This document shows positions 42,843 to 51,324 of a stretch of DNA of 64,000 nucleotides, piece by piece. The stretch spans positions 45,001 to 109,000 of the forward strand of contig WPIO01000071.1 in assembly GCA_009760855.2 (NCBI GenBank), in the 5' to 3' direction. The notes beneath the pieces are model-generated. The model was not told where the DNA came from, searched no databases, and saw nothing but the letters and a program-made list of their open reading frames with translations. Source of the DNA: Cristatella mucedo (Eukaryota > Bryozoa > Phylactolaemata > Cristatellidae). Numbering within the stretch: the first letter of the stretch is position 1; the number at the start of each line of letters is the position of its first letter. The translations under genes were made by a program, and so were the position numbers.

Positions 42843-43103
42843 TTAAGTTAATGCTATGTAAACAGTCCTAGTTATTGTTTTATCAAATAAATCTTGTCCA
42901 GATATGATTGGAGAACCTTCAACTAATCTTTTATTTGAATCTATAATATAACTTCCAAATAATTGTAATGAATAACTAGAATTTGTCCCTGATGGTGGAA
43001 GTGGAATTAGCATTTTTAGTGAACCATCTGGTGAAGCATACATAGTTGAAATTACAAATAAAGATCTAGGAGGGACTGCAATGCCTTCAATAACAGCATT
43101 CAA
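42843..43103 (-). CDS. AT-island ORF 6, possible fibre head-like or terminal domain
   Basis: 86 codons. The start overlaps the stop of ORF 7 (ATGA-type overlap at 43100-43103). The sequence is hydrophobic/Ser-rich without the shaft motif (VPPRSLFVISTMYASPDGS). It may be the separate terminal domain of the ORF 7 product, or its 3' part after a frameshift. No family is recognised. Confidence 0.45.
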   Translation of the reverse strand: MNAVIEGIAVPPRSLFVISTMYASPDGSLKMLIPLPPSGTNSSYSLQLFGSYIIDSNKRLVEGSPIISGQDLFDKTITRTVYIALT

Positions 43104-43654
43104 TTCCCTTGATAGTTTGTTTCATAAACGTTTGTCGATTGTGATGAGTTTTTTACTCCATTAAATACTATTTTTGCAACATTTCCATTAGTTATTTTAT
43201 TAAGATAAGAAAGGTTAACACCATCATTTGGATTGATAGGATCATTTAAAATTCTAATAAAGTTATTTTGCATATCTAAGTTTCCATTAACAGTTTCTCC
43301 AAGTAAATTAGGAAGGTTTGCATCAATATATGCTTCATTTGGTAGAGTATAATCAAAATCAGAATCACCAACAGATGGAATTGCAGCTCTAAAACCACCA
43401 TTTACAACTAAATTTCCTCTTTTTGTTCCTCCTTTAATTGGTAACTTTGTATCAGCGTAATCTTTCGTTGCAGCATCACTAAGATTTATAGGATTAGCAA
43501 GATCTACTCTTCTATAATTATTCATATCAATATATCCATCATCAGTAGTTGATCTAAAAATCTTTGTTACAAAGTTCGTGTCTGTATATTTTCTGTTTAC
43601 AGCATCTCCAGTATCAACAGGATCTCCTAAAGTCTTTATAATATTACCATTCAT
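43100..43654 (-). CDS. AT-island ORF 7, protein with four fibre-shaft-like repeats
   Basis: 184 codons. Four variants of one motif are visible: NIIKTLGDPVDTGDAVNRKY (about 4-23), MNNYRRVDLANPINLSDAAT (44-63), a weak one around NLVVNGG to DYTLPNEAY (about 80-108), and NNFIRILNDPINPNDGVNLS (about 130-149). This N..I..L.DP....DAV...Y.D pattern recurs in phage tail-fibre and viral fibre-like proteins, which trimerise to bind surfaces. Here it suggests a structural attachment protein of the element. It is the strongest coding call in the island. Confidence 0.6.
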   Translation of the reverse strand: MNGNIIKTLGDPVDTGDAVNRKYTDTNFVTKIFRSTTDDGYIDMNNYRRVDLANPINLSDAATKDYADTKLPIKGGTKRGNLVVNGGFRAAIPSVGDSDFDYTLPNEAYIDANLPNLLGETVNGNLDMQNNFIRILNDPINPNDGVNLSYLNKITNGNVAKIVFNGVKNSSQSTNVYETNYQGN

Positions 43655-43754
43655 ACTTATATATTTCCACTAAATATATCACCAGTCTTTCTAATATAAT
43701 TCTATATATAAATATAAATGTAAATATAAATATACTTGGATGAGTATTAGAACT

Positions 43755-43895
43755 CTAAGCTAAATATCTAAATGTTACTTGTTTAGTATTATCAACATAT
43801 TGTTTTGTTACAACATCAGAGTTTTTTAAATTTATAATATTCTTATTTTCCATATCAATACTTGCCATTGCTTTACTTTGAAACACTTGTGTCAT
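43755..43895 (-). CDS. AT-island small frame with one fibre-like motif
   Basis: 46 codons from the ATG at 43893-43895. It has one clear repeat, ENKNIINLKNSDVVTKQYVD, at about residues 16-35. The upstream sequence in the same frame (43896-44020) also reads as protein-like but has a stop, so this is probably a fragment of a longer fibre-type gene. Confidence 0.45.
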   Translation of the reverse strand: MTQVFQSKAMASIDMENKNIINLKNSDVVTKQYVDNTKQVTFRYLA

Positions 43896-44028
43896 ACTTT
43901 TCAATAATCCATAGTTCATTGTAAGGTCTTAGATCTGAATGGACAGTTCCATCAGCAAAATTACCAGATATACCAATAACATTCTTGCAATTCAATTGAG
44001 ATTTCAACACTGCATCTTTTTTGGGTAA

Positions 44029-44226
44029 TTAATAGCTTAGACTTGATACTGTTGCTAATTCTCCTGAAGCATGACTAACAACACTACCACCAACATTTGA
44101 ACTAAGAACATATTCTAGTCTTATAGCATCACCACTATTAACAGGAAAGCGCAAGTGTATTATTCTATTATTGATTGCATTAGGATCAGTGTAAAAATTT
44201 CCATTCATTTTTCTTACTATTTCCAT
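44029..44226 (-). CDS. AT-island ORF 8, fibre-like fragment
   Basis: 65 codons. It contains NNRIIHLRFPVNSGDAIRLE (about 19-38), the same motif class. It lies head-to-head with ORF 9, only 12 bases apart, so the short gap would have to hold both promoters. Confidence 0.45.
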   Translation of the reverse strand: MEIVRKMNGNFYTDPNAINNRIIHLRFPVNSGDAIRLEYVLSSNVGGSVVSHASGELATVSSLSY

Positions 44227-44238
44227 TACTTATAATAT

Positions 44239-44493
44239 ATGAAGAATAAAAAAGTCAGAGGACTTTCTGAAGATATAAAAGAAGGTTTTTGTACAAGTAA
44301 AGAAGTTGTATCAGGAATAACAACTGCTACAGAAGTTGGTGCAAAAGCAATTACAAAAGTAGCACCAAAGATTGCTATGAAATTATCATTACAGTCGTCG
44401 GATAAGATTGCAAGGATAATTCCGAAAGCTTCACAATCATTTAAAGTGATTGGTGCAGCTATTAAAGTCTTAGGAGGCTTTCTTTCTGGGTAA
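44239..44493 (+). CDS. AT-island ORF 9, small basic/hydrophobic protein
   Basis: 84 codons. A basic N-terminus (MKNKKVRGLSEDIKEG) is followed by an Ala/Ile/Lys-rich body and a hydrophobic Gly-rich end (VIGAAIKVLGGFLSG). It looks like a small membrane-active or core-type structural protein, but no family is recognised. From 44307 onward it is duplicated at 62998-63175, where the 5' end is missing. Confidence 0.5.
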   Translation: MKNKKVRGLSEDIKEGFCTSKEVVSGITTATEVGAKAITKVAPKIAMKLSLQSSDKIARIIPKASQSFKVIGAAIKVLGGFLSG

Positions 44494-44698
44494 CAGGTGT
44501 TGTGGATCTTAGTCTATTTATAAAAAGAAATAGTAGATGATATTAGTTCAGGAAAATATGGAAATGTGTTTTGGAAGACGATGACAGAGAAAAAAAGGAC
44601 TGCAGAAAATGGTTGCATCTTTAGAAGTTGGCCATTATATCAATGAAATACTATTAGAAGCTGAACGATCTAACAGTGATTGGTTTTTTAGATCTAAG
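44494..44698 (+). pseudogene. AT-island degraded frames
   Basis: AT-rich continuation of the island. A 30-codon frame at about 44611-44700 (MVASLEVGHYINEILLEAER) ends exactly at the SINE insertion, so the host SINE probably broke it. Confidence 0.35.
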
Positions 44699-44833
44699 TA
44701 GCTGGTTTGGTCTAGCGGTTAAGGTGCTCGCCCCGACCAAGGTCTGACTGAGGTCGTGGGGTCGAGCCCCGAGGCATATGTGAAGCGCCTGAATAGAGAT
44801 TAAGTTCTCTTGGGGCGCGATATAAATTAATTA
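44699..44833 (+). mobile_element. tRNA-derived SINE, family 2, inserted in the AT island
   Basis: The best family-2 copy. A box region TGGTCTAGCGGTTAAGG, B box GGGTCGAGCCCC, tail GAAGCGCCTGAATAGAGATTAAGTTCTCTTGGGGCGCGATATAAATT. Its presence inside the island proves the island is resident in this genome. The duplicate is at 63380-63514. Confidence 0.9.
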
Positions 44834-45060
44834 TATTTTGTTATTTTTAAGTAAATTTTTAAGTGAAATGTTTCGGGAAGAAGTATCATGGTCTACTACT
44901 CAATTAGGTATGAAGTCTTGGTCTTAGAATTTCTTAGGAACTAAAAGTGGAGGATTTTTACTCGGTATTCCTGCTATTGTAGCTTCTATAGCAAGTGTAA
45001 TTGGAACAGTAAGATTAGCAGTTTAAATTGCAGTGACAGTTGCAGGTCTAATAAAAAAAA
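44834..45060 (+). pseudogene. AT-island right end with hydrophobic coding remnant
   Basis: A plus-strand frame broken by stops contains a strongly hydrophobic stretch (GFLLGIPAIVASIASVIGTV), probably a membrane segment of a lost island protein. Duplicated at 63515-63750. Confidence 0.4.
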
Positions 45061-45291
45061 ATAGATGAGACATAGACATACATTAAAGCGCATAGTTAGG
45101 AGTACAACTCTCTTGTGCGCCACACAAAAAATTATATTTACGTTGCTAGTACAGATTGACATTTTTTATATGGGTCATTTAGAGTCACTAGAAAATGCTA
45201 AAACATGACGAGAAGACAATATTCCGGTTAAACAAGAAAATCTTCAAGACTAGCGAAAAACGCTTCTAATGATGCATTTCACTTGTCCTGG
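45061..45291. other. 3' flank of copy E
   Basis: Conserved family flank (GCGCATAGTTAGG.GTACAACTCTCTTGTGCGCCACACAAAA, TATGGGTCATTTAGAGTCACTAGAAAATGC). It is shared with the flanks of F (56486-56674) and G (63770-63970), and more weakly with C. Confidence 0.65.
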
Positions 45292-46500
45292 TCAACGCTG
45301 TGGACAGCGAAGAACGTCCTTGTCTCCGTCTTCATTTCGCTTAACGTAAAACATGTCTTCGACGAATCGATAGCCGTCGCTGTGAAAACCCCAAATGTTT
45401 GTCACCAATATCGTCATCAGGCTCTGATCGAACCTGTGGCACTTGCCGAAGTCATTGATGGTCGGCCCAAACTGGCACGGCCCGGGTGCCATGACTGGAG
45501 CGATGCAGCGACGGTCGAGTGCACACGCGTAGAACCAGAACAGGAACGTGGAGAAGAGCTCTCGCGTGTTGGCGACGATAAGCGACCCGCCCATCACCGT
45601 CATCGTGTGCTTCAAGCTCTCGTCGTCTGCGGCAATGTACAAGTACATCTGAGGAAACGTCGCCGCCCACACGGAATGCTCAGCATCTCGGAACATCACT
45701 ATGCCGTGCCGCTCTTTCAGAAGAGACAAAACATGAGTGACATTCGAAGACGTGAACCGTATGGAGGCATCAACCCACCACAGGATCGGATTAGATTCGC
45801 TAAATGACTCCATGATGACGAGCGGCTTGAAAGCACACGTCTGCAGCGTCTCCACGTGCTTCGGGTACTTGGAGAAATCGAAGCGCTTGTACGTCACTCT
45901 GCAGAGCGTCTTGAGAGTAGAGGCTTGCTCGGCGGTGAGTCCGAGGTCCCAGTAGATGATCTGATTACCTGGAAAGAACTTTTGTATGCTCTTCACTTGA
46001 ACGAGACTCTCCGAAAAATGATTGGCGCTCGCGCCTGTGACGAAGGAGAGAGAACGCAGAAGGTCAAGGTTGCGTAGATCGACGGCACTCTCGGCCGATG
46101 TGAGAGCCGCTTTGACGAGTCGCAAGGGAAGACGCAGAGGCTTCGGCGCCGTGCGGCACACGGTTTTGAGCTCCGTTCCCGAGGCGCCCCTGCTGCCGAT
46201 GCCGTCGCAGCAAGCCGTGTGCGTGACCTCGACGACATCTTTGCCTTCCCCGGCGGTCAAGGTCAGGTCACCGATGGCGGGAAGCTTGTCGATGCAGACG
46301 GCCGGAAATCCGGGAAAGCTCATGTTGAACGCTACAGGAGGCTTAGGCTGGTCGTTCTTCCGCAGTGGTGGCTTTAGCGACAGTCGGTGTTTTTGGCTGA
46401 GAATGACAAGGCCGGTCAAAGCCATCACAGCGGCGACCATGACGACAGCCACCTTCCGCACAGCCACGCCGGTTGGCGATCCGCTGCAGACGTCCCTCAT
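45292..46500 (-). CDS. DUF1647-like type II membrane protein, copy E
   Basis: An intact frame of 402 codons from the Met aligned with copy D (MRDVCSGSPTG). The open frame extends to 46716, but the residues there are unlike other copies and run into LTR-derived DNA, so the shorter start is preferred. The signal anchor lies at about residues 16-34 (VAVVMVAAVMALTGLVIL). Lumenal motifs: FVTGAS, YWDLGLT, WWVDASIRF, GGSLIVANTRELF, ACALDRRC, CHRFDQSLMTIL. The C-terminus is DVLRCPQR. Its glycosyltransferase-like Golgi role is inferred. It shares its N-terminal type with D and F and its 3' flank with F and G. Confidence 0.88.
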   Translation of the reverse strand: MRDVCSGSPTGVAVRKVAVVMVAAVMALTGLVILSQKHRLSLKPPLRKNDQPKPPVAFNMSFPGFPAVCIDKLPAIGDLTLTAGEGKDVVEVTHTACCDGIGSRGASGTELKTVCRTAPKPLRLPLRLVKAALTSAESAVDLRNLDLLRSLSFVTGASANHFSESLVQVKSIQKFFPGNQIIYWDLGLTAEQASTLKTLCRVTYKRFDFSKYPKHVETLQTCAFKPLVIMESFSESNPILWWVDASIRFTSSNVTHVLSLLKERHGIVMFRDAEHSVWAATFPQMYLYIAADDESLKHTMTVMGGSLIVANTRELFSTFLFWFYACALDRRCIAPVMAPGPCQFGPTINDFGKCHRFDQSLMTILVTNIWGFHSDGYRFVEDMFYVKRNEDGDKDVLRCPQR

Positions 46501-46683
46501 GTCTCGGTCTGCAAGCGAGAGCAACGCATGCACCGACGCTGCTGAGCGTGGCGTCGCAGCCGTTGCTCGTCGACTAAATGACAAACGAGTTCCGGGTCCG
46601 CAGCCGGGATCCCAGGTGGAGGGGCCATATAGACGCGATTCAGGGACTTGCTGACTTATTATATTATAATTACACTGTATTAG
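46501..46683. other. 5' flank of copy E
   Basis: Short upstream region that resembles the flanks of D and F (GTTCCGGGTCCGCA.CC..GA.CCCAGGTGGAGG). No promoter motif could be supported. Confidence 0.4.
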
Positions 46684-46910
46684 TGCACTGGCCGACCCTG
46701 ATGGTGAATCCACCATCTGGCCACCAGCTGGTTACCGGCCTGTGTCCATACCACATCACAGGCGGACCACAGCTGTGCACCGGCCCCTCTCGTTGGTGCT
46801 TCTTACAGCTCACCAGTGGTTTATCAGACATACAATATATACATACAAACTACACGCTCCCTTGACCTTACGGTCACAAGTCAGGAGCCGGCATACAATA
46901 TATACATACA
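46684..46910 (-). mobile_element. Truncated copy of the LTR element
   Basis: The minus strand carries the first about 170 bases of the LTR (TGTAGTTTGTATG near 46854 to the CAGGGTCGGCCAGTGC segment near 46684), plus about 55 bases of the adjoining internal end (GGTCAAGGGAGCG, GCCGGCTCCTGACTT). It confirms that the LTR boundary at TGTAG is real and that the family has more than one copy. Confidence 0.8.
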
Positions 46911-47355
46911 TAAAGGAGGATTTGGTACCATACAAAATCGAAATGAGATCGGAGAAATCTGAGATAAAGGAGGATTTGGTACCTGGTGGGCGATAGACTA
47001 CTGCCACTATCGGTAGCTTGTTTTCGGGTGAGACCAAGACAATTGATTCAAAAGACTGCTTCGAGGGCACCGCAAATGGCGTAATTAGCTCTAAAGCCAG
47101 ACTGGAACTTACTTGCAAGGTTTGAAGTTTCGATGTATGAGTTCAGCTGGTCCGCCACGACCCGTTTAGTGTAGACATTGAGGTGCAGCCAGGATTCGAG
47201 GGACAGCATTCTAGGGGGCACGCTGCCATCGCAAGGATGAACTCTCTGATCTCGTCTATTTTCTGTACAAAGAATCGAGCACTTACCTCAGGGATGAATC
47301 TCCGTTTCCGTCCTTTCGCTGGGGCTCCTAGCTTGCAAGCAACTGCAGCCGGCAC
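46911..47355 (-). mobile_element. Scrambled L2 LINE fragments
   Basis: Three pieces of the L2 polyprotein lie on the minus strand in abnormal order: linker (SARFFVQKIDEIREFILAM, 47170-47350), RT start (DQLNSYIET, SKFQSGF.A; 47085-47165) and endonuclease (SFESIVLVSPENKLPIVAVV, YRPPGTKSSF; 46911-47085). The sequence GGAGGATTTGGTACCA is also tandemly repeated. Confidence 0.75.
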
Positions 47356-47719
47356 TACGCGAGCTTCGGCACGCCGGAAACAAAGCCGCCAGAGGCTATG
47401 GGAAGGTGTGGTTGTTTGGTGAATAAGCGGCTGTCTGATAAGGTGAGGCTGGTATTGTTAAAGCCCTGAATCGACCCGTTCATCAGTACGAGGCGGTTGT
47501 TATGGTCACCTAATCGGCAGGTCACCCATCGCCGAGGTCGTAGCTATTCGTTGAAATTCGTCACCGACGGAATAGGATGAAGAGGTCAAAGATCAGGCCA
47601 TCGGCAGGCGACGGTACTTGGTCAGCAAGTAACCTATTAGTCTGTCAGAACTATGTCACGATCGCTAAGACAGCGCAGGCTGGTAATCAAATGGGGCGAC
47701 GCAGTCCGATCTAAATCTT
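47356..47719. other. Spacer, nothing recognised
   Basis: No coding signal. It contains short words shared with other spacers (GAAGAGGTCAAAGATCAGGCC; GGTCAGCAAGTAACCTATTAGTCT, the latter again at 51188). Confidence 0.4.
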
Positions 47720-48350
47720 TGGAAAGTTAGGCACCGTTAGGCTGATCACCGTACCGCGCCACGGAAGGAATACGGCCTCACAAAGCATGTCGCTGCTGCA
47801 GGCTCGCCGATGCATGCTTGGGAGTAAGCAGCGCCGGCAGGAAATTACAGCCGCAATGGCCAGATGAGATGGCATGCCCGAAGAGCCACTGCGAGCACTT
47901 CCGGCGGCCGCGGTGACAGGTAACTTCAGCTGGCGTCTGTCTGCAGCGACTGGTCAGTGCAGCTCCGTGTGGCTCAATGCAGCCATCGATTTGAGCTCAA
48001 AGTCTCGAAACGCTAAACGTGGACAGCTGCCAAAAGCGAGTGATTTCCCGCAGACGCCGCTCAGCAGGCGTCAAGTGCTTGCTTGCGTAGAGGCGAGCTT
48101 GGGGCGAAACGCCAAAGAGAAACTGACTCGCCGGGGGAGGTCGCGAGTCCGTGACTATGGTGACGAGGCCACGGCGAGTTCGAAATCGAGAGTGACGAGC
48201 GTAAGCGACGGCTTCGGTCGGGAACAGACAGACGGCGGAAGTAAAAGTAATAATAAGAACGACAATACATTTGTTATTTTCGTAATCAAGGAACTCAATC
48301 TCTTTGTTGGGCACTTTACATTCGCTGCAAGGGAAGCATGATCAAACGGT
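47720..48350. repeat. Direct repeat R4, copy 1
   Basis: About 630 bases nearly identical to 51325-51975: GGCACCGTTAGGCTGATCACCGTACCGCGCCACGG to TTGTTGGGCACTTTACATTCG. A more diverged relative is at 17750-18600. It ends in an L2 3' tail (48245-48375, minus). No protein is recognised. Confidence 0.82.
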
Positions 48351-48375
48351 AAGCGGTAGCATGCTCAATGAACAC
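48245..48375 (-). mobile_element. L2 LINE 3' tail
   Basis: TCAAGGAACTCAATCTCTTTGTTGGGCACTTTACATTCGCTGCAA is the minus-strand L2 tail. Nothing more of the element follows. Confidence 0.65.
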
Positions 48376-48585
48376 TCGTACGCTCTGCTCTCACTCTTAC
48401 GCTCAGCTCTCGCTCGTACGCTCTATTCTTGCTCGGACGCTCAGCTCTCACTCAGAAGCTCAGCTCTCGCTCGAACGCTCCACTCTCTAAAGGACGCTCA
48501 GCTCTCACTCTTACGCTCTACTCCCACTCTTACGCTCAGCTCTCGCTCGGTCGCTACGCTCGCTAGCTCGGACGCTCGGGCTCCA
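48376..48585. repeat. Imperfect minisatellite (CGCTCAGCTCTCGCTC-like)
   Basis: About ten degenerate units of about 20 bases. Paralogous to 16331-16470. Confidence 0.7.
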
Positions 48586-49781
48586 CTTACCTCAGCGATG
48601 TGTCTCCACTGGAATCCTGCCGCGACTGCTGGCGTGCCAATCGCAGCCGGCTTTTCCGCGAATTTCGCCGCTTCTAATCCCAGCCGCCGGACGCTCGTTG
48701 AATGCGACCTTAAAAACTGAACCGTGACGGAAGCCTAAACCGCGACATGTCAACCACGACGATAAAGCGCTGCCAGCTGTCGCACGTGACTGCGAGCGCC
48801 TCCGCGTCGTGGATCGTGCAAAGCCTTCCGACAGCAGCAGTTTCCGGCGGCAGAAGCTGCTTTCGGCCGCGACTCTGCGGGTTTGCAGCAGAGCGCTGGC
48901 TGCTCTCACGTGCCACTTTCTGCATTCCTACCGCGGGACGCAGCTTCCGCCAGGCGAAGGGGGCGCGGCCTTGGCTGGCTCGTTACCTGCCGCGCTCTGG
49001 CCAGCGGGTCCGTGCGTCGTCCGACGGGGGTAGGGGGGGCGGGCCGCGGCGCGGCGCCTGCTTCGATTGCCCTCGCTAGCCTGAGACACGCTCGTCTCTC
49101 GCTCGCTCGCTACATGGCGCCTTGATGGCGGCGATCGAGTCGCGGCGCCACCGACTTAGAAAGCGGACCGGCTCTTTCGCCTAACCTTTGAGTCCAGCTC
49201 GACCACTACGAAAATCTTTACGATTTTGACCCTGCAGCCTGTGGGCGCGGCGTGACTAGTCTGCCGCCACCAGGATTACTGAGGTGATTAATTATACTCT
49301 GCAAGCAGCGATACAGCGCGCCCAGACATAAGTCACTGCGCCCCCTTGGGGAAACAGTGCATGGAAAGTGGCAGTTCGTATAGCCGCAATGTGGCTACGA
49401 ACGTCACGGCGGGGCCAGAATTTATAGCCGGAAGTTCTAGCCGTCGACGACAGCTCCCTGTTGGACCGCCAAGCGATGCGGCAGGGTCTGCATGGAGCTG
49501 GCTTCGCACTGGGCAAAGCCTGCTTGCTCTATTGATGAACTTGGCTTGATTACTTTTGATTGACTGATTGATCTATTTGCCTCGCTTGGCTTCGCCAGCG
49601 GCGCTCTGGGACTTCGAGTGCAAGGGATTGAGAGCCGGCGGGTCTCCTACAACGGGGCTCGTATCGTCGGCTCAACCGACTGCATCTAAGCCAGGAACTG
49701 CACAGCTGTCGGGCTACGGACGTTGCAGGGAGGGCCCCATCCCTGTTATCGCGCGATCAATGCTCGGGTGATACGCATTTA
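48586..49781. other. Spacer; first part paralogous to 16471-16880
   Basis: 48585-49000 matches the B-C interval. The remainder (49000-49781) is GC-rich mixed sequence with open frames of no recognisable content. Confidence 0.5.
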
Positions 49782-49958
49782 GTGAGCCGTGATGGCGCAC
49801 TAGGTAGGGCTGTCGCTTTTCACGACTTCGGCCCTCCTCGAGCTCGTGGGTTCGAGTCCTGCGGTGGGGGCGCGATTCTTTATTGTTAATGCAAGCGGCG
49901 GTGATAGCCTTTAGGGCTCTGCTGCCGCTGTGCACAAGGCGGCTGTTACATCAGCTAG
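49782..49958 (+). mobile_element. tRNA-derived SINE, family 1 (plus strand)
   Basis: GTGAGCCGTGATGGCGCACTAGG (A-box side), GTGGGTTCGAGTCCTGC (B box), body with AAGCGGCGGTGATAGCC, end CAGCTAGT. It is the only plus-strand copy in the window. Confidence 0.85.
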
Positions 49959-50469
49959 TCTTTTTTGCGCTTGTTCCGGCAGTTGGAGCCCCTTTAGACG
50001 ATGTAACGTGAGAGTGACACTAGAAAGTGTGCTGTCACTGCTGACGCCGGCTTCTACGCCGGCTGCCGGCGTTCATAGCGAGTGAAATATTGAACGACGA
50101 ACGGAGCTCTCCAAAGCTCGCTTGCGTTCCACATTTCGATGCCTCGGCGACGGATTTAATTTAAGATCACCGTTCTACGTTTCATTTCTTAGAGCAGGCT
50201 TTGCTTAAGTCAGTCGCTTGTTGCGTAACTATTTAGCACTGCGGCTGTGAGCAGCTCGGTCACCGCCCCCTAGGCAGCGCCGCTGCCAGTTTTGCTTTTA
50301 CGGCTAAATGTGACGTCTAAATGACGTGGGCTATGTGCGATTTCTGAGCATACCTTCTTAGAATAAACGGTTTACCTGTGCCTGTGCATGGTACGCGGTG
50401 GTCTTCATGGTCACCTGATCACCGGGTCACCCGGGTGCAAAGGTTTCGGTACTCTTCAGCAAAATCTGT
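49959..50469. other. Spacer, nothing recognised
   Basis: Mixed sequence without gene or repeat match. Confidence 0.4.
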
Positions 50470-50724
50470 CAGCGAAAGCGAAGGGCGAAGAGCTCAGAGG
50501 TCAGGATTATGGCCAGCGGTGGTGAGAGCAGCCGCTTAGCCCAGGCGGCGGAGAGAGTAGCAGTGTCCTTCGATCAACAAAATGATAGTGGGTTCACGCG
50601 TAGCTGACCTTTAAATGGGATGACTTCACTGATAATCAGACAATTAGTTGAGTAGCAACCGAATGCTGAATCCGCCTTCAGCGAGCGGGAAAATGCAGCT
50701 TATTTGCAGACACCAACAAAAATG

Positions 50725-50811
<87 letters not shown>

Positions 50812-51185
50812 TCGTATTTACGTATTTATGGGCGTACGTATATCGCATTAGATTATTTTATTTATAATATAAATATATTAAATACATATTTCCTCGCTCG
50901 TCAGCTATCCCAACACAACTGGCCTCAGTAGTGTCAGCACACCTGTCTTAATTGCAGTTATCGACATTCCTGCACCTCTGCATCATTATTGTCTCCCCCT
51001 TGTGCTGTGACGCATCTCCTCATAAACGCATACCCCAAGAGAACAGCGTCCATATCTGCCACAACGGTCAGTAGAGAATAAGCTTGCCGCAACGCCAGCG
51101 ATAGGACCAACGGATCATAAACTTCCACCAGCACGTACATCGAGGCCCTCAATGGCCACGGACCGTTAGACAGCCACGCACCGCT
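50470..51185. repeat. Spacer block paralogous to 16940-17640
   Basis: Shared blocks: GAAGAG.TCAGAGGTCAGG, CGCTTAGCCCAGGCGG, GTAGCTGACCTTTAAA, an (AT)n/(GT)n tract (50723-50811), and CATATTTCCTC...CAGTTATC..C. No gene. Confidence 0.7.
50723..50811. repeat. (TA)n/(TG)n microsatellite
   Basis: Simple TA and TG dinucleotide runs. Confidence 0.93.
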
Positions 51186-51324
51186 TGGTCAGCAAGTAAC
51201 CTATTAGTCTATCAGAACTAAGTCACGATCGCTAAGACAGCGCAGGCTGTTTATTAAATGAAGCATATACAATGGAATAGCAGGCTGTTAGTCAAATGGA
51301 GCGATGCAGTCCGATCTAAAGTTC

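Larger units (their letters stand above)
40726..45060. mobile_element. AT-rich compact island, probable remnant of an integrated virus-like element
   Basis: AT content jumps at about 40726 and falls again near 45060. Inside are many short intron-less frames, plus strand at both ends and minus strand in the middle, with 4-base or zero-base spacing in places (43100/43103, 42843/42840). Several encode fibre-like repeat motifs. This compact two-strand layout is typical of small to mid-size DNA viruses or Polinton-type elements, but no polymerase, integrase, protease, packaging ATPase or capsid protein is recognised, so the class is unproven. Stops, frameshifts and a host SINE at 44699-44833 show it is old and inactive. 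Confidence 0.6.

Noticed and set aside
44699-44775. A functional tRNA gene
   Set aside because: A and B boxes are present, but the sequence is the head of a multi-copy SINE with a non-tRNA body and LINE-like tail. No intact cloverleaf is claimed.
40726-45060. Bacteriophage contamination or assembly chimera
   Set aside because: A host SINE lies inside the island and the island's right end is duplicated with host flanks at 62998-63760, so it is part of this genome.
46501-46716. N-terminal extension of copy E to an ATG at 46716
   Set aside because: The extra residues are not shared with other copies and the first codons fall in LTR-derived sequence. The Met at 46500 aligns with copy D.
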